Origin: Brienomyrus brachyistius
Lineage: Eukaryota > Chordata > Actinopteri > Osteoglossiformes > Mormyridae
DNA length: 64,000 bases
NCBI RefSeq assembly: GCF_023856365.1
Contig: NC_064552.1
Location: 3,871,200 to 3,935,199 of the forward strand
Reading direction: 5' to 3'
The notes below the pieces were generated by a model. It did no database searches, had not been told where the DNA came from, and saw only the letters and a list, made by a program, of their open reading frames with translations. Positions 60,365-64,000 of this stretch are shown here, piece by piece. The translations under genes and the position numbers were made by a program. Position 1 is the first letter of the stretch. Every line of letters starts with the position of its first letter.

Positions 60365-60690
60365 TACACTTATTGGCTACTTTGTTAGCCACCTCTACGT
60401 AGAACGAGGTAGGATCTCCTTTTTGTGTCCAGAACCACCTCAAGGGCTGAGGAGTTCTGTGTTGGGAGATGCCTTTCTCACCATTGTACTGAGCGGTTTG
60501 CGTTTGTGGCTTTCCTTATAGCCTGATAGCTTTAACTGGTATGTCCATCTTGTACTTGACCTATGTCATCAACAATGTGCTTTTCTGATTATTACACTAT
60601 TCTCTGTAAACCATAGACACTTAGTGAAATTCCCAGGAGTCCTGCTGTTTCTGAGAAGCTGGGGTCACCGCATCTGGCACCAACAATAAT
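60365..60690 (-). mobile_element. Decayed Tc1/mariner-type transposon
   Basis: It begins with the terminal-repeat-like CACTTATTGGCTACTTTGTT. Near the other side it contains TTCTCTGTAAACCATAGA, CCTGCTGTTTCTGAGAAGCT and CGCATCTGGCACCAACAATA, which match the antisense 5' half of a known fish Tc1-like transposase, recognised from memory. The transposase middle is missing and no long frame survives. Confidence 0.6.
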
Positions 60691-60830
60691 ATCCATCCAT
60701 CCATCCATCCATCCATCCGTTTTCTGAAGCCGCTTATCCTGTTCAGGGTCATGGGGGAGGCTCCTGGAGGCTTCGGGTGCAAGGTGGGTCACATCCCAGG
60801 ATGGGGCGCCAACCCATCACACCCAACAAT
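60685..60830 (+). repeat. (CCAT)n and dispersed CCATCC/GCTTATCC repeat, short copy
   Basis: Seven CCAT units, then GTTTTCTGAAGCCGCTTATC, CTGTTCAGGGTCATGGGGGA and GGATGGGGCGCCAACCCATC. It is inserted next to or into the Tc1 remnant. Confidence 0.75.
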
Positions 60831-61430
60831 AAAAACTATCTTTAAAATTGCTTATATCAAGTGTCCTTGTAATTCTAATGCTTAGTCACGCAGTAACTGA
60901 AGCTGATGATTCTGCATGCTGCGTATATTCAGTTGCAGTCACATATTCAATTGGAGGAGCAGACTGTCTACATCAACTGCACTTAGTAACGATCACTGAA
61001 TGTGCCCTTTCTTCTCGGTAGACATGTGAAGTACAGTTCATGTGTCTAGTCTATGTGGTCTTTCACTCTGTCATGTTAGTGTGGTACCTTGTAGGATTTT
61101 AATAGTATTATTTATTCTTTATGCACTGCTGGCTTGTTAAGAAGTTATGTTACTAAAAGTGTTCTGTTTGGCTGGTGTTTGGATCTCTGTTTTCTTGATG
61201 GATGGGTTTAATTATCAGAATCAGCGTTATCTCTGTACAGGCATGTACAAGGATCTTGTTCTAATGCGTGATCATTCATTTTGCACATGTTAATACACAT
61301 ATTGCACATTAAGTCATACAACATAAATCAAAAAGCACAGACAGACACCCGAGCAGCCTTGGGTTGCTACACAGTACACAGTTGTAATATTCTTAAAAAT
61401 TTGATTTCACTCATATTATTTTACTGTTTT
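60831..61430. other. Gene-free stretch
   Basis: No recognisable exon or repeat; ordinary AT-rich intergenic sequence. Confidence 0.45.
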
Positions 61431-61435
61431 CCTTC

Positions 61436-61622
61436 TGGCGGTGTGTGGCTCAGTGGGTTTGGATCCTGTGCCAGTGACTGGAAGGTTGTTGGTTCAAATT
61501 CTGTGACTGGCAGAGTGATTTCACCATTGATGCAAGGCTCCTCACTACAGTTGCTCCTGGAACTGGCTGACTCTCACTTTTCAGTTGTATGTTACTTTAG
61601 ATAAAAGCAACCGCTAAAATGT
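61436..61622 (+). mobile_element. tRNA-derived SINE
   Basis: GGTGTGTGGCTCAGTGGGTT gives the A box, and GGTTGTTGGTTCAAATTCTG about 35 bp on gives the B box. The tail TTACTTTAGATAAAAGCAAC followed by CGCTAAAATGTA is the familiar 3' tail of fish SINEs mobilised by LINEs. No tRNA cloverleaf can be completed. Confidence 0.75.
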
Positions 61623-63674
61623 ATTTCGTACTTGGGTATCAGAATTGTGTCAGCTGAGCACATCGCATCCAATAACTTTTAATAACAGCTGTCATGTGCC
61701 GTGAAAATCCTTTTGCCATTGAGTAGCAACTGAGTAAAAGGTCCCATTTCTACTCCAGCATTGTGGCACCTGAAGTGACGCATTTCCGCATGGCGGTGTC
61801 CGGCGGTGGAGTTGGAGAGAGAAATTATTCTGCGCAGGAATGCGACACAGTATCTGCAGTGTTTGAGACGGGAAACTTATGGCAGCTTGAAAGTATAAAT
61901 TTATCCGCTAAACATAAAAACAGTTTATATGGCTGGCAGTTTAACTTTCCATCCACTTTTCCTGAATATGTAACAGAAGTAGCTTGTTCAATGGTATAAC
62001 ATAGTCTTTGCCATAAAAGGCTCCCGGATGGGTTGCAAACCTATGTGACATTCTGACCTCAGAGATTGTAATTTTCTGCCATGCTGGGGATTTAATATGA
62101 TCTGATTATAATAATTGTGTAGACATGCTTTGCCACATTTTATAAACGACTTTCGAACTGTTGCGATGTTATCGGAGGCTAAGGAACCCGTGGACACAAA
62201 CCGAAGCTTTTGATGTAGCGGTGTCTGGAAGCTGTGTGTGTGTGTCGATGTTTGCTGAGGTTTTCACCAGGAACGTCACAAGAAGTGGGGAATCTGTAGA
62301 AGCTCAGTGCAGGAAAAATCCCACCGACGACTGGAATGGTTAGTGGAAACTTCACAGCTGTAGGATGTCAGCAGAAAAGTCACTCGTTAAGGAAGCCCTT
62401 CCATCCTAATCCAAGTGGTGGATGTCAAAAGAATAAGCAGAATTGTTTTAGCCATAAAATGGAGAATTTCAGACTGTGCAATTTCAGCTGTGACACATTG
62501 TGTTATGGACAATGGCTGTTTAAGTACTTGTGCATTGCTTATATCATATATTGTCATTGATACTACATGTCTGATGCATCCATTGTTAGCTGGAAAAGCC
62601 TCAACAACAATAAGCTACCTTATTATTGCATGGAGTACCTCACTATTGTACCTGAATGCAGATACAACTGAAGTTAACAATGTGTGAATTCAAGTACAAA
62701 TATAGCAGGATGTAAGAATGATGGCTCTCCTAGGCCTTTGAAAAATCCATTATTTCGCTACACATCACTTTCACTGTCCTTGAAAAGCGTGGGGAGAAGC
62801 CAGACCTCAGATTTTTGTGTTATTTTCTTTCTTGTGAAAGCCGAGCACTTGGAGTGAACCTGGTAGATATTTGCTGAACTCTTAACAGCCCCAACGATAA
62901 ACGTGATTTACAGGTCTTTGATTTATCTGGTTTTTGGTGTGCAACACACCTCGGGCATGTCAAAACCGTAAGAAGAACTAATTAAAATCTATCATGGAAA
63001 TCCACTGACTGGGTGATATAATCTATTATGGGATAACATCAATCACTGTGTGCTGATGGCGCCTGGGAAAAAAATCTGAAAGGAAAGTTCTTCATGTATT
63101 CAAACGCGTACGATTTATTGTAGCTTTATTCCCATGGTTTTTTTTTTATTAATTTGGATTTAAATTTCAAGGTGAACAAAAAAGCTAAAAGTCACTAATA
63201 CGTATGTGTGGATAACACACTGGGACAGGAAACCTCTGTCTTCATCATCTCAAAAAAGTAAAATAATGAAAGGAAGATTAAAGAAAATGATTCTACGGCT
63301 TGAGCCATGTGCAGCGTGGTCTATGGATTTCGGATGAAAAAAATCTTTTCAAGTAAATATGAAAATCTGTATTGGACAGAAGATTGATTATTTTTATAGA
63401 AGTCTTAAAACGGAAATGAACAGAACATGGAATATTACAAAAAAGGGATTATATGTCAGGATCTGTAATTTTGAAAGCATATTTAAGGGTGGGGGAACCT
63501 TTTAGACTAAAAGATATTATAGGACTCACACACTCCCCCTACAGGTATGCTAGAGACACCAGTTTGTTAACTGCAGCAATTCAAATACGTTAAAGCTATA
63601 TATATATATATATACTTAATAACACCACATATATAACGCCAACAGAATATATTTTTGAATTGTTTTGTTGTTAT
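61623..63674. other. Gene-free stretch
   Basis: Short open frames at 61763-61999, 62161-62343 and 62415-62687 resemble no known protein and lack splice context. A (TA)n tract lies at about 63597-63614. Confidence 0.45.
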
Positions 63675-64000
63675 AATCCATCCATCCATTTTCCAAACCG
63701 CTTATCCTATTGGGTCGCGGGGGGTCCGGAGCCTATCCCGGAATCAATGGGCACGAGGCAGGGAACAACCCAGGATGGGGGGCCAGCCCATCGCAGGGCA
63801 CACTCACACACCATTCACTCACACATGCACACCTACGGGCAATTCAGCAACTCCAATTAGCCTCAGCATGTTTTTGGACTGTGGGGGGAAACCGGAGTAC
63901 CCGGAGGAAACCCCACGACGACACGGGGAGAACATGCAAACTCCGCACACATGTGACCCAGGCGGAGACTCGAACCCGGGTCCCAGAGGTGTGAGGCGAC
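63675..64000 (+). repeat. Dispersed teleost CCATCC/GCTTATCC repeat, best copy in the window, runs off the end
   Basis: The landmarks in order are ATCCATCCATCCATTTTCCA, CCGCTTATCCTATTGGGTCG, GGAGCCTATCCCGGAATC, CCAGCCCATCGCAGGGCACA, CACACCTACGGGCAATTCAG, TTTTTGGACTGTGGGGGGAA, CCGGAGTACCCGGAGGAAAC, GGGGAGAACATGCAAACTCC and ACTCGAACCCGGGTCCCAGA. It serves as the reference for the fragments at 355, 11065, 15425, 22940, 35725 and 60685. Overlapping open frames are not genes. Confidence 0.85.

Noticed and set aside
63660..63994. Overlapping frames at the window end.
   Set aside because: They lie wholly within the CCATCC/GCTTATCC dispersed repeat.

Overview
The window is vertebrate nuclear DNA, most probably from a ray-finned fish. 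It holds spliced genes with GT-AG introns, vertebrate protein families, CA/GT microsatellites, and several dispersed repeats typical of teleost genomes (the CCATCC...GCTTATCC family, the TAGCGCTTTT...CAAGGACACTT family, tRNA-derived SINEs and decayed Tc1-like transposons). There is nothing prokaryotic in it. The species cannot be named from the sequence.

Four protein-coding genes are supported. (1) nkx2.3 (+, 1831-3652) is an intact two-exon NK2-class homeobox gene of 328 residues. (2) After about 33 kb without a recognisable gene comes entpd7 (+, 37262-42955). This is a 12-coding-exon nucleoside diphosphohydrolase with all splice sites present but about eleven frame-breaking indels. (3) crebrf (-, 51842-47737) has eight coding exons that join to exactly 480 codons with no disruption. 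(4) A V-type ATPase subunit e gene (-, 59966-59001) has three exons and encodes 81 residues, the usual family length. entpd7 and crebrf converge tail to tail; crebrf and the V-ATPase gene are both on the minus strand.

Layout: 1-1830 is the nkx2.3 5' flank. 1831-4144 is nkx2.3 with its 3' end. 4145-36480 is gene-free and repeat-studded: a MITE-like element with long inverted ends at 12046-12576, a 33-bp minisatellite at 25021, CA repeats, long poly-C/poly-G runs and a Tc1 remnant at about 28.1-28.6 kb. 36480-42955 is the entpd7 promoter region and gene. 42956-47736 is the convergent intergenic stretch. 47737-51842 is crebrf, and 51843-54810 its probable upstream region. 59001-60195 is the V-ATPase gene and a promoter with three CCAAT boxes. 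60365-64000 is repeats, including a Tc1 remnant, a SINE and one dispersed repeat that runs off the end.

By established knowledge the human counterparts lie on two chromosomes: NKX2-3 and ENTPD7 on 10q24, and CREBRF and ATP6V0E1 beside NKX2-5 on 5q35. The window therefore looks like an ohnologous (genome-duplication) block that kept members mammals lost from the NKX2-3 side. The two less usual observations are the concentration of frameshifts in entpd7 while its neighbours are clean, and a short minus-strand segment at 7662-7724 that reads like a piece of NK2 exon 1 ending at a perfect splice donor. No wholly new biological system is evident.
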